The notes below the pieces were generated by a model. That model saw nothing but the letters and a program-made list of their open reading frames with translations. It made no database searches and had not been told where the DNA came from. A stretch of 64,000 nt of DNA from Aquiflexum gelatinilyticum (lineage in GTDB: Bacteria > Bacteroidota > Bacteroidia > Cytophagales > Cyclobacteriaceae): positions 310,001 to 374,000 of the forward strand of contig NZ_JANSUY010000003.1 of NCBI RefSeq assembly GCF_024741135.1. Reading direction: 5' to 3'. Within the stretch, counting starts at the first letter, position 1. Every line of letters begins with the position of its first letter. The position numbers and the translations under genes were made by a program. Positions 53,317 through 62,800 of this stretch are shown here, in pieces.

Positions 53317-54474
53317 ATGAAAACATCCAACCAAATATCAACTAATAACGGGAAGAATTTTTTTGATCTTCAAAACACATCTGCAAATATGAGTCTTTCA
53401 GAAGTTTTTGCAGAGAGAAGTATCTCCTATCTTAATGAATTGACACTATTTCTAGCCCATTTTAATTGTATTCCCAATTTAATTGAAGAGATAGATATTG
53501 ATTGCAAAAAGGCCAATCTTTGGTTTAACAATAAGTTTGGATCAGAAGTTAAAGCGCATTATTTCAACAAAAGGTACTTCGGGGGAAGTGTTAAGGCAGA
53601 ACTTGATGATATCTATTATTTTTTGGAGGAAGATTTATTGGTTGATTTTGACACCAACAGTTCCATAGTTAGATTTTTATTCAGAAAAACTGACCCTTCA
53701 AAAATTGAGGAAATAATTAAAGGAATTAAAAAATTCAAAAAAGGAAGGACCAAGCGAAAGCCTAAGATTTTATTGCTTGTTGGTGGCATGAAAGGGATTT
53801 ATACAGAAGCATTGGCAATAACAAAGCCGAAATTGAATATTCAGGATAATTATAACGAAGGCTTTTATGAAGTTCATCAGACTATCATAAAAAGACTTTC
53901 CAAGAAAAATGATAAGGGTATAGTCCTGCTTCATGGCAAACCTGGAACAGGAAAAACTTCTTACATCCGGTACCTCATCGCATCACTTAAAAAGAAAATT
54001 ATTTTTCTTCCGCCAAATATGGCAGGAGCCATTACAAGCCCAAACCTTATTTCCATTCTGATCGAAAATCCAAATTCCATCTTTGTCATTGAAGATGCCG
54101 AAAATATTGTAGTGGATCGGGAACGGGATGGAGATTCACCGGTATCGGCATTGTTGAATATTTCAGATGGATTGCTTGCTGACTGTCTGAATGTTCAAAT
54201 AATCTGTTCTTTCAACATTGATATTTCAAAGATTGACAGTGCATTGATTCGGAAAGGAAGACTTATAGCAAAGTATGAATTCAAAGAATTAGAAGTGGCC
54301 AAAGCCCAACAGCTATCTAACAAACTCGGCTTCAAAACGACCTTTGACAAACCCATGACATTGACTTCAGTCTATAACCAAGAAGAAAAAGATTACCAAC
54401 AAGCCAAAATTAGTAATCCGGTAGGTTTTCAACTTTTAAGCAAAAACAGGCAAGCCGAAAACTGTATAGAGTAG
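53317..54474 (+). CDS. AAA+ family ATPase (Bcs1-like), first gene of a possible accessory module
   Basis: A 385-aa ATPase from ATG 53317 (a TTG-led frame from 53266 is longer). The N-terminal 150 residues match nothing I know. Walker A is GKPGTGKT at 207-214, Walker B reads FVIEDAE (256-262, ED order instead of the usual DE), and the Bcs1-type sensor and Arg-finger region is present as IDSALIRKGRLIAKYEF. It lies 22 bp before the zinc-finger gene and forms a tight same-strand row with an exonuclease and a WYL regulator. Confidence 0.8.
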   Translation: MKTSNQISTNNGKNFFDLQNTSANMSLSEVFAERSISYLNELTLFLAHFNCIPNLIEEIDIDCKKANLWFNNKFGSEVKAHYFNKRYFGGSVKAELDDIYYFLEEDLLVDFDTNSSIVRFLFRKTDPSKIEEIIKGIKKFKKGRTKRKPKILLLVGGMKGIYTEALAITKPKLNIQDNYNEGFYEVHQTIIKRLSKKNDKGIVLLHGKPGTGKTSYIRYLIASLKKKIIFLPPNMAGAITSPNLISILIENPNSIFVIEDAENIVVDRERDGDSPVSALLNISDGLLADCLNVQIICSFNIDISKIDSALIRKGRLIAKYEFKELEVAKAQQLSNKLGFKTTFDKPMTLTSVYNQEEKDYQQAKISNPVGFQLLSKNRQAENCIE

Positions 54475-54496
54475 GCATCAAAATGAATTCAAAAAA

Positions 54497-54748
54497 ATGG
54501 CAAATTTTTATTGTGAATATTGTGGGTCAAAGTATCCAAGTGTGGCTAGTTTGACGAGTGCCCAATGTATGAGGTTTCCCAATGGACCAAATAATGGAAA
54601 ACACAAACTTTATGAAGGAAGCGAAAAATCACAATATGTCTGTAAATATTGCGCTACCAAATATTCTTCAGTTCCTTTCTTGACAAGCTATCTATGCATG
54701 AGGCATCCAAGCGGTTCTAATAAAGGGAAACACGCACTAGCTTTATAG
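54497..54748 (+). CDS. Tandem CCCH zinc-finger protein, 83 aa
   Basis: Two near-identical units 43 residues apart, each Y-x-C-x2-C with a following KY-x-SV-x2-LTS and CMR-x-P-x-G-x-N-x-GKH. Ligands are Cys 6, 9, 24 and His 36, and Cys 49, 52, 67 and His 79 (C-x2-C-x14-C-x11-H). Such regularity predicts two zinc-binding modules that could hold DNA, RNA or a protein. The stop is 3 bp before the exonuclease ATG. I do not know a named family. Confidence 0.75.
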   Translation: MANFYCEYCGSKYPSVASLTSAQCMRFPNGPNNGKHKLYEGSEKSQYVCKYCATKYSSVPFLTSYLCMRHPSGSNKGKHALAL

Positions 54749-54751
54749 ATT

Positions 54752-55228
54752 ATGGATTCATTTACCGCCATAGATTTTGAAACCGCGCAGGGATACCGAT
54801 GGAGTATTTGTCAGGTCGGATTGGTCCGGGTGGAGAATCGAATCATCACAGAGAAATTATCCATTCTCGTCCGGCCGCCAAAAAATTACTATTGGAATAA
54901 ATTTATTGACATACATGGAATTACTCCCGAACAAACTGCGGAATTACCAACGTTTGATTTAATTTGGGATCAAATTGAGCCTTTTATCACAAACCAGAAT
55001 GTAGTAGCCCACAATGGATTCCGCTTTGATTTTCAATGCTTAAAGGAGACACTGGCGTATTATGGTATTTCAATTCCGGTATTTACAGGGCATTGTACCT
55101 ACCGCATATTTGGAGTTAACTTGGCTTTCCTTTGCAAGAACTATGGAATCCAATTATACCACCATGATGCCCTGACCGATGTAATGGCTTGTGCAGAATT
55201 GTTTAAAATTTATTCACAAAACCAATAA
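54752..55228 (+). CDS. DEDDh 3'-5' exonuclease (DnaQ/PolC epsilon-like)
   Basis: A 158-aa single-domain exonuclease of the DnaQ family. The acidic residues are FTAIDFETA (Asp and Glu, ExoI), HNGFRFDFQCL (Asp, ExoII) and the H-x4-D pair in HHDALTDV (ExoIII, DEDDh type). The size equals the bare catalytic domain without extra modules. It removes nucleotides from 3' ends of DNA or RNA; the target is open. Its start is 3 bp after the zinc-finger gene, so co-translation is likely. Confidence 0.92.
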   Translation: MDSFTAIDFETAQGYRWSICQVGLVRVENRIITEKLSILVRPPKNYYWNKFIDIHGITPEQTAELPTFDLIWDQIEPFITNQNVVAHNGFRFDFQCLKETLAYYGISIPVFTGHCTYRIFGVNLAFLCKNYGIQLYHHDALTDVMACAELFKIYSQNQ

Positions 55229-55288
55229 TAGGAAGTTGAGTTAAGAGGTTTTATTTGTTGATTTTTATTTAAATGAGTTCACTAACTG

Positions 55289-56206
55289 ATGTCCAAACGA
55301 GGCTACATATCGCGCTACTTGCTTATTCTAAAAAAGTTGAAATTAAAACCTTATTCAACTTATGAGGAATTGCAAGCCTATATAGAAAATCAATTCGATT
55401 ACCTGCAGGTGCAGGATGATACTTTGAATATTGGCTTTTCGAAGCGAACGCTTCAAAGAGACATCAAGGAAATCAGAAACGTTTTTGGGATTGACATCGA
55501 ATTTTCAAAATCCAATAAGGGATATTTTATAAGCCAAAACGAAAATGAAAACATGAATTTCCAAAGAATGATGGAGGCATTCGATATGTTTAATTCTTTA
55601 AATCTGGCGCAGGATTTAACTCCTTTTATTCACTTGGAAAAACGCAGGCCACAGGGAACAGAAAATCTATACGGACTCCTTCACAGTATCAAGAATAGGT
55701 TAAAAATCGAATTTACATATCAGAAGTTTTGGGACGACGAACTGAGCCGACGAATAGTGGAACCCTATGCTTTGAAGGAATTCAAAAACCGATGGTATAT
55801 AATTGCTAAAGACTCCAAAGACAATGACATCAAAAGTTTTGCTTTGGACCGTTTGACGCAGCTTGAAATTTCAAAGCAGACTTTTGTTTATCCCAAGAAT
55901 TATAGCGTTGAAGAAAATTATCGCTATTGTTTTGGAATCATAAGTCCAAATGGAGAATCACCCCAAGATATTATTTTAGCATTTGACCCTTTTCAGGGAA
56001 AGTATATCAAAACATTGCCTTTGCATGACTCTCAGGTGATTTTGATAGACAATTCTGAAGAAATAAGGATCAAACTCAGGTTATGCCTTACTCATGATTT
56101 TTTGATGGAATTACTTTCTTTCGGAGAATACCTGAAAGTAATCGAGCCAAAGGCTTTGGCCGATAAGGTGAAAAAATCCCATGAGAAAGCATATAAGCAC
56201 TACTGA
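55289..56206 (+). CDS. WYL domain transcriptional regulator
   Basis: A 305-aa protein with an N-terminal winged helix (about 1-75: SKRTLQRDIKEIRNVFGIDIEF), a central WYL domain (about 130-215: RIVEPYALKEFKNRWYIIAKD, FALDRLTQLEI) and a C-terminal WCX-like part with EIRIKLRLCLTHDFLMELLSFGE. WYL proteins bind nucleic-acid or nucleotide ligands and often regulate phage-defence and mobile genes. It lies 60 bp after the exonuclease gene, last of the row, and may control it. Confidence 0.92.
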   Translation: MSKRGYISRYLLILKKLKLKPYSTYEELQAYIENQFDYLQVQDDTLNIGFSKRTLQRDIKEIRNVFGIDIEFSKSNKGYFISQNENENMNFQRMMEAFDMFNSLNLAQDLTPFIHLEKRRPQGTENLYGLLHSIKNRLKIEFTYQKFWDDELSRRIVEPYALKEFKNRWYIIAKDSKDNDIKSFALDRLTQLEISKQTFVYPKNYSVEENYRYCFGIISPNGESPQDIILAFDPFQGKYIKTLPLHDSQVILIDNSEEIRIKLRLCLTHDFLMELLSFGEYLKVIEPKALADKVKKSHEKAYKHY

Positions 56207-56304
56207 TTTTGGAGAAGGATTTGGTAATTGTTGAGATTAATCCGACAAATCTGATTCCTATAATCTCATCGTTTTTACCTTACGGTTACAAATAATTACT
56301 CCCC

Positions 56305-58128
56305 TTATTTTTTAACCATAAACTTCAGGTTCTGGATTTCATGGTGGGATGTAAATCTCACAAGGTAAACCCCGTTGGCAAACTCATTGACATCTATTGG
56401 AATCAGGTTTCCGTTGGTAGGAATATCATTCAAAGTTTGAATGACGGTTCCCTTTGAGTCCAAAACCTCTATATACTTGAGCTCAGGATCAATCATTTTA
56501 GGAAAGGCAATATGGATTATCCCTTGGCTTGGGTTGGGGTAGATGGTGATTTCATTTTTATTTTCATCTGGTGTGGATAAAATCATATCCACCCGCACGT
56601 TGGCAGTTTTGGAGCTTTCATTTCCATAAAGATCTCTGACGGTGAGTGTGACCAAATTTTCACCATTGTCTTCTTTGGAAAAGTTTGATTTTGAAAGACT
56701 TCGGCTTTCAATTCCACAATTGTCAAAAGAGCCATTGTCAATGTCTTCAGGCAAAAGCACCCCATTTCCATCTTCATTAAGCATCAAAGTAAAATTTCTG
56801 ATCAAGACAGTAGGTGGGTTTTTATCCATAACTGTGACTATTGCTTTTTGAGTATTTTCGTTTCCATTGATATCAATCGCTTTGAAGATTATTTCATTTT
56901 CACCAATATCATTACAGTCAAATTCAGTTTTGGATAGAAGCAACTCACGGATTCCCGCGTTATCTGTGGTGCCATCGTCAATTTCATCAGGTGAAATTTT
57001 TACTTGCCCCATTTCATTTAAATTGGCTGTAAGATTTTTTAACCTGATTACTGGCGGTTCGGTATCGGCTTTAGTTACATGGATATATTGGGTCCTGTTG
57101 ATGGTGGAGGAACCTAAAGCATTGGAGGTTTTCAATGAGACCTGAAAAACACCCTCATTTGGATAGGTAACGGTTGGATTTTGGAGGTTGCTGGTTTCGG
57201 GATTTCCTCCTTCAAATGTCCATTCCCATGCTGTGGGAGTCTCGTTACTCAAATCAAAAAAATTAACTTTTTGCCCTTCATATATTTCCCTGTTATCTGC
57301 CCCAAAAAATGCCAAAGGTAATTGCAAAGCTGAGGGAGCCGTCAGACTTTCTATTTTTTTACTGAGTTCATTGGTACACACCGAGCAAAAATCCCTTCCA
57401 AGGAATCTCATTTTACAATTTTGATGCGGTCTAAACCATGTCGGTGATTCTTCATGTGCATATATTCCTATTCCGTTTTGGTTAAGGAAATTTTTCCATC
57501 TGATATCATTAACATTGCTGGTTTGGGTCAAATTATAAGTTTCCCTGGCATATTGGCTTCCTGCCCAATACTCATCAGCCAAGCTGGAAAAAGTATGACC
57601 AAGTTCATGAATCATGATCTCTGCAGATTCGGGATTTGTCGAAAAAGTTGCAAATGTGCCTCCACCTCCTCCGTATCTTTGGTCGTTAACCATAATGAGT
57701 CCGATATCAAAAAATGGAGTATGGTTATTGAGAACTTCCAAAATCCTGTTGATTTGGGTTGGATATAGCAAGCGCTCTATATTTAAAGTATTGAAAGAGC
57801 TCCCAAAAAAATTATCAATAGGTTGGTCGGGACGGTTTGCCGCTCCTGAAACATTAGAAACCACCTTGACAGCATAAACATTGATTTTTTGAGAATAGGC
57901 ATTCCATGGACTTTGGATAAGCATGCCGTCAATATTTTTTTTGACATCTTCGATGAATTTTTCCTGTTCGTTCAAGGTATATCCATCGCCCATTACTACC
58001 AAATTGAGCATTTGGTCAGGTGAACCGTTGTATCTGATTATTTCCATTCCAAAGTTTTGTCCAAAGGAACTTTGGTAAAGGAAGAACAATGAAATTAAAT
58101 TGGCGATAAAAATAGCTACCTTCTTCAT
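56305..58128 (-). CDS. M64 family metallopeptidase with PKD and HYR-like domains and T9SS tail
   Basis: A 607-aa secreted peptidase. The signal peptide covers about 1-23. The IgA-peptidase M64 domain has the zinc motif HELGHTFSSLADEYW near residues 173-187 and the GGGGTFATFSTN loop before it. A PKD domain (about 270-345: PTAWEWTFEGGNP) and two HYR-like repeats (each with EPP-x-IRL or NPPTVLI then DN-x-GI) follow. The last 80 residues (ITIYPNPSQGIIHIAFP, ending FMVKK) are a type A T9SS sorting domain. The ATG overlaps the upstream lipoprotein stop (ATGA). Confidence 0.9.
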   Translation of the reverse strand: MKKVAIFIANLISLFFLYQSSFGQNFGMEIIRYNGSPDQMLNLVVMGDGYTLNEQEKFIEDVKKNIDGMLIQSPWNAYSQKINVYAVKVVSNVSGAANRPDQPIDNFFGSSFNTLNIERLLYPTQINRILEVLNNHTPFFDIGLIMVNDQRYGGGGGTFATFSTNPESAEIMIHELGHTFSSLADEYWAGSQYARETYNLTQTSNVNDIRWKNFLNQNGIGIYAHEESPTWFRPHQNCKMRFLGRDFCSVCTNELSKKIESLTAPSALQLPLAFFGADNREIYEGQKVNFFDLSNETPTAWEWTFEGGNPETSNLQNPTVTYPNEGVFQVSLKTSNALGSSTINRTQYIHVTKADTEPPVIRLKNLTANLNEMGQVKISPDEIDDGTTDNAGIRELLLSKTEFDCNDIGENEIIFKAIDINGNENTQKAIVTVMDKNPPTVLIRNFTLMLNEDGNGVLLPEDIDNGSFDNCGIESRSLSKSNFSKEDNGENLVTLTVRDLYGNESSKTANVRVDMILSTPDENKNEITIYPNPSQGIIHIAFPKMIDPELKYIEVLDSKGTVIQTLNDIPTNGNLIPIDVNEFANGVYLVRFTSHHEIQNLKFMVKK

Positions 58129-58634
58129 CGGACGTTTGGTTTATTATAGTTGAAGGTTTTTAATAATTCCCATTTATCCTCTGCGAGCTTTTCTACCTTG
58201 ATTTGCTGAAAACAATCTTTCCATTGAAGCCTTATAAAAAATTTCGCTTCCTCTAATTCCACCGCTTCAGCAATCAATTTTCCCGTACTGTCACCTGATG
58301 AATATTCAACTTTCCTTAAAAGGGGATTGGCAACGATCATTTCTTGGCAATTAACCCCCTTCAAATCCAGAAATGTCAGTTTAAGGTCTCCATTGTAAGA
58401 TGTGGATAGGCCTGTTTCATTTCCTTTGTAAACCCCCACATTGAGATAGGACTGGTCTATGGAAACAGAATCTTTTTGATTGATATAAAACAAAATCAGG
58501 AGGATTTCAGGATTGGTCCTTACTTCAGTTGAAACTTCATTTTGGATCCTAAACTGATCTTCAGGCTTTACACTTTTGCACGAGAAGTGAAAAACCAAGA
58601 ATAAAATGATTTGAAAATTTGAAAGCCTGTTCAT
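58125..58634 (-). CDS. Lipoprotein of unknown function coupled to the M64 peptidase
   Basis: A 169-aa lipoprotein with a short signal and the lipobox FHFSC (Cys 19). The mature part shows beta strands (VSIDQSYLNVGVYKG, LKLTFLDLKGVNC) without a known domain. It overlaps the M64 peptidase gene by 4 bp. The lipoprotein/T9SS peptidase pairing recurs elsewhere in this window (35007-37326), so these lipoproteins may assist or inhibit their peptidase, an inference from layout. Confidence 0.75.
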   Translation of the reverse strand: MNRLSNFQIILFLVFHFSCKSVKPEDQFRIQNEVSTEVRTNPEILLILFYINQKDSVSIDQSYLNVGVYKGNETGLSTSYNGDLKLTFLDLKGVNCQEMIVANPLLRKVEYSSGDSTGKLIAEAVELEEAKFFIRLQWKDCFQQIKVEKLAEDKWELLKTFNYNKPNVR

Positions 58635-58809
58635 ATTTTTCTTTTAAAAAATAGAACCTGAATATCTCAAAAAAATAGGTTTGATCCAAAAATCATTTCA
58701 GAATTCTAATCAGTTTTTAGTTTTTGAAAAAAAATGAATTCTGCCTAAGTCAATATTTTTGTCTTTAGAGATAAGAACAACTTCATTTCCTTGATTGATT
58801 TAAACCCTC

Positions 58810-59835
58810 TCACATCATAAAATTAAAACACTTCAAAACCCGGCTACGTTGGTTTCGGGATTTGGGATCGCCCATCAGGAACTGATATCGGAAAGATACT
58901 TCATGGGCGCCTTGGGTTTGGAAACCGATTTTGGAGATCATAAAGTCATAGCTATATCCGATTACCATGCCGTTGGACAGATTGATGCCAAAAAGAAAGA
59001 TGATGGAATCCTGATTGGGAAGGTCTCTTACTCCGGGAATTCCCCTGAATCCCAATCCCCCAATAACATTGCCAAAGAGCATCTGTACACCGAGGTCCAA
59101 TTGCTGAAAAGGATTTTGGTTTTTGTAGTTGGCAAGGATGGATACCTGATTGTCAAACTTTGACCCAAAATAATTTCTCGAGCCCAAAGGGAAATTGACT
59201 CCACCGTGAAAGCTCCATTTCATTGGCAGGAAGCCAGCTTCATTGTCCGGAAAAAAACTAAGGCTAGGCCTGTTGACATGGTGGGCAGATCCTCCCAACC
59301 AAAAATATTCATTGTTGACCAAGGCGCCAAAGGAAAGGTCTAGGTACCCGTTTGGTTCAAATTCAGGGATTTGGTCAATAGTAGTTTGGTTTATAGTGCG
59401 ATTGAAAAGGTCCACCTGATCTCCAAACACGAGGTTGTCAAGCTGAGCGCTACGTCTTACCCAAGCTGCCTGCCCTCCAAATTTGAAGTTCCAGGTATCT
59501 GCTACCTGTAAGTTATAACTATAGAGTAGAGATACGTCTGTGGTATTGATTTGCATGTTTGATTCTTGGAAGCTGTTGACCATAAATCCAAAACCACTGT
59601 TAAGGTCAAAGCTGTAATGGTCAAAATAGGCCGAATAGGCATTGAAATCATAGTTCAGGCCAGGCCATTGTTTGCGGTAATTGACACCAACGCGGCTCAG
59701 TTCGGTAGATCCTGTAAGAGCAGGGTTGAGGTTGAGGGGAGAGGCGTAAAACTGCGAAAAATGAAAATCCTGTGCCGATACCTGCAGGAAGGCGAAAATA
59801 CAGAACAGTCCGATAATGAATCTTTTTTCCATCAT
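58810..59835 (-). CDS. PorP/SprF family type IX secretion membrane protein
   Basis: A 341-aa outer-membrane barrel of the PorP/SprF family. The signal peptide is about 1-21 (FLQVSAQ). The diagnostic start DFHFSQFYASPLNLNPALTG follows, then GVNYRKQWPGL, and the barrel end with EVSFRYQFLMGDP. SprF-like proteins are needed for secretion of large adhesins with type B C-terminal domains; here the upstream CHU_C protein overlaps this gene by ATGA, the arrangement known for SprB and SprF. They should form one functional pair. Confidence 0.93.
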   Translation of the reverse strand: MMEKRFIIGLFCIFAFLQVSAQDFHFSQFYASPLNLNPALTGSTELSRVGVNYRKQWPGLNYDFNAYSAYFDHYSFDLNSGFGFMVNSFQESNMQINTTDVSLLYSYNLQVADTWNFKFGGQAAWVRRSAQLDNLVFGDQVDLFNRTINQTTIDQIPEFEPNGYLDLSFGALVNNEYFWLGGSAHHVNRPSLSFFPDNEAGFLPMKWSFHGGVNFPLGSRNYFGSKFDNQVSILANYKNQNPFQQLDLGVQMLFGNVIGGLGFRGIPGVRDLPNQDSIIFLFGINLSNGMVIGYSYDFMISKIGFQTQGAHEVSFRYQFLMGDPKSRNQRSRVLKCFNFMM

Positions 59836-62800
59836 TTCAGTAAGAGGAAGACCTCCGTTTGCGTTTCTACCCGTCCATCTACGGTTTCAAATTTGAGCCT
59901 GTATATGTAATTGCCAGGTATGGCATAATCTCCACCGACTTTCCCATCCCAACCCTGCGAATTGATGTCCTCGGTGTAGAAAATGGTTTCTCCCCATTTG
60001 TTCAAGATCCAAAATTCCATTTTGGTGACATTGACAAATTTGGGAAAGAAATAATCATTGATCCCATCTGCATTGGGAGAGAATACATTAGGGACCACCA
60101 AAAAGAAATCCGTTATCTCGATTTCTTTTTTAACTTCCAGGATACACCCGTTTTCATCTATAGCTTGGAGGGTGACGGTATATTTTCCTGGCTTTTGGTA
60201 TGTATGTGTTGGGTTGATTTCGGAGCTGCTGTTTCCATCACCAAAATCCCAGAAGTAGGAGATGATATTTCCTACAGATTTATTTTGGAAAGTGATTGGG
60301 ATACCGACAAGGAATGATCCGTTTTGGTCAATCCCGGTGGATTGGATGCTGGCATCGATGACTACGTCTGTGTTTTCCACTTCAAATGACTCATTGAAAG
60401 AGCATCCTACCGCGTCAGTGATGGAAAGCAGGTATAGACCCGGTTGTCTTGTAGACATTTTCAATCCATCATCCTCTACTGATCCGTTTGACCATTGTAT
60501 GGAATAAGGAGGTACTCCACCTGTTATTGAGATGTTGAATTCTTCTGTTATGGCTCTTGGTTCACAGACTACGTTGGTTTTTCTTACAGTGACCACCTCG
60601 ATCGGAGCAGGCCTTTTGATTAGGAACTGACCTTCGATCGTGCATCCATTCGCATCGGTTACCTCAAGAGAATAAGGTCCTGAGGAAAGATTGATGAGGT
60701 TTTGCTGGGTACTTCCGTTACTCCATTTGAAAGTGAATGGCGGGGTTCCGCCGGCTACATTGACCAAAATATTTCCGCTCTGAGGATTGTCGCAGGAAAG
60801 TGCATCAGTCACGACAGATTCTAGGACCAATGGATCCGGCTGGATAATCGTAAATTCCCTTCTTACAGGACAGGTACCGAATTTGGTGACAGTCACCCCG
60901 TAGTTGCCCGGACCTAAGTTGAAAATCCCAGGAAGTTCCTGTCCGTTGTCCCATCTTATATTGACGCCTTCATTACCGCCTTCGATATTCAATTCAATAG
61001 CCCCGTTTTGCTCGCCGAAACAGGTGATTTGGGTTACCTCTGAACTCACTTTGAATAAGGGTGCATCTACTATATTGACAGATTCGGAGACGATACAACC
61101 TGCTTGATCCTCCACAGTGACGGTGTAAGTCCCCGGACCTACATTTTCGAAGGAAGTTGCATTCGAACCAAAATCCCAATCTATCTGATAGGGTGCTACA
61201 CCGCCGATAATGTTCAGGTCTATTTTGCCATCATTGGCTTCGTAGCAAGAGATGTCTTCCTTGTTTACCTGAATCTGAAGCTTGACTTCCGGTTCGGCGA
61301 TGAGAATCGGACCTGTTGAGACACTGCAATTGTTGTTGTCGACCAAAGTCAGTTCATACGTACCTGCCTGCAGGTTTTCAATAATTGGACTGTCTGCTTC
61401 AAAAATCTGACCGTCTTTGGTCCAATTGAATTGGTATCCTTCAGGTTCTACTCCTCCTGAAACCGCTACCTCAATCCTTCCAGTATTGTCTCCTGTACAG
61501 AATACATCGGTTTTCTCAACAAAAGTTGCTAACAATGCTTCTGGTTCCATGAGGGTATAACTCTTGGCGATATTGCAGCCAAATTCATCTTCGATCAATA
61601 GTTCGTATTGGCCGGGGGCTAAATTTTCTATTGTCTGGTTCCCTGAAGTATAGCCATTGGGTCCGGTCCAAGTGAAGATGAAATTCCCGTTTCCTCCTGA
61701 GGGTATGACTGATACCCTGCCATCATTCGCTCCAAAGCAGCTGATTTCAAATCCTGAAAAATCTGAAACTTGCTCTGTGAGGCTGATGGATGGATTGACA
61801 GTGATTTTATAGATTTGCGGAATTCCGGAGCAGGAATTTTGAACTCCGGTAAAGGCACTGACCTGATATTCCACTGTGAGCGGGTTAGGACTTGGGTTGA
61901 TCAGATTTTGGACTGGAATGGTGTTTCCTTGGCCGGACAAGACTACACCTTCAACACCATTTGGGGAAGCAGTCCAAGTGAATGTTGCCGAAGGAACGGG
62001 ACTGGAGATCAAAACTTCGCTACTTGAGGTACCTGTACAAAGGACCTGGTCACCAATTGAAAAATTGATACCCGGAGAAGGAAGTAGTGTAACAATCAGT
62101 GAAAACGGTTTTCCCGGACAAGATCCCAGAAAAGGTGTGACTTGATAGAGAAGATTTCTTGCCTCATTGGTATTGTTGGAAAGGGTATTTTGAATAGAGG
62201 AACTAGGTTGGGTGGAAGGCGCTGCACCGAAAACACCCGGAATTTGGTTTACCGTCCAAGTGAATAAAGAACCTGGGATCAAATTTTCTGGAGTAAAGTC
62301 CAAATTGGATCCGCTGCATATTTCCAAGCTATCATCGATGTATACAGGCTCCGGATTGACAGTAATCTTGTAGGTTCCTACCACTTCTTCACAAGCTCCT
62401 AAGTCCTCTGCTACGATTTTGGCAAGAAAAATGACATCGATAGGGGCGTTTGTGATATTGGTCAAAAGTTGGGAAGGAATCACGTTTATCCCGCTTGCTA
62501 TTACCCCGCCAACGCCATTGCTTTGGGCGGTCCATTCTATATCATATCCCGGGGGTTCAGAAATCAGGTTGACCGCTGAGGTACTTTCCCCTGAACATAT
62601 TTCTTGGTCAGGAATAGAGAATTTTACTGTAGGGGCAGGAATGACTGCGACCAAAACCTCATCAAACTCCAAACAGCCCGTGTCTGTGTTTCTGATTTGG
62701 ACGGTATACTTTGTGGTTTGATCAGGTTGGATTGTTGGGCTTTTTGTGTTGGCATTTTCGATAGGGCTTACAGGATCTGAACTCCAGGAATAAGTATAAT

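Noticed and set aside
58699-58743. CAGAATTC and GAATTCTG inverted repeat upstream of the PorP/SprF end
   Set aside because: The GAATTC core is itself palindromic and the loop is 29 nt with no proper T tract, so chance is likely.
59859-60317. 152-aa plus-strand ORF
   Set aside because: Antisense to the well-supported CHU_C tail and PKD domain.
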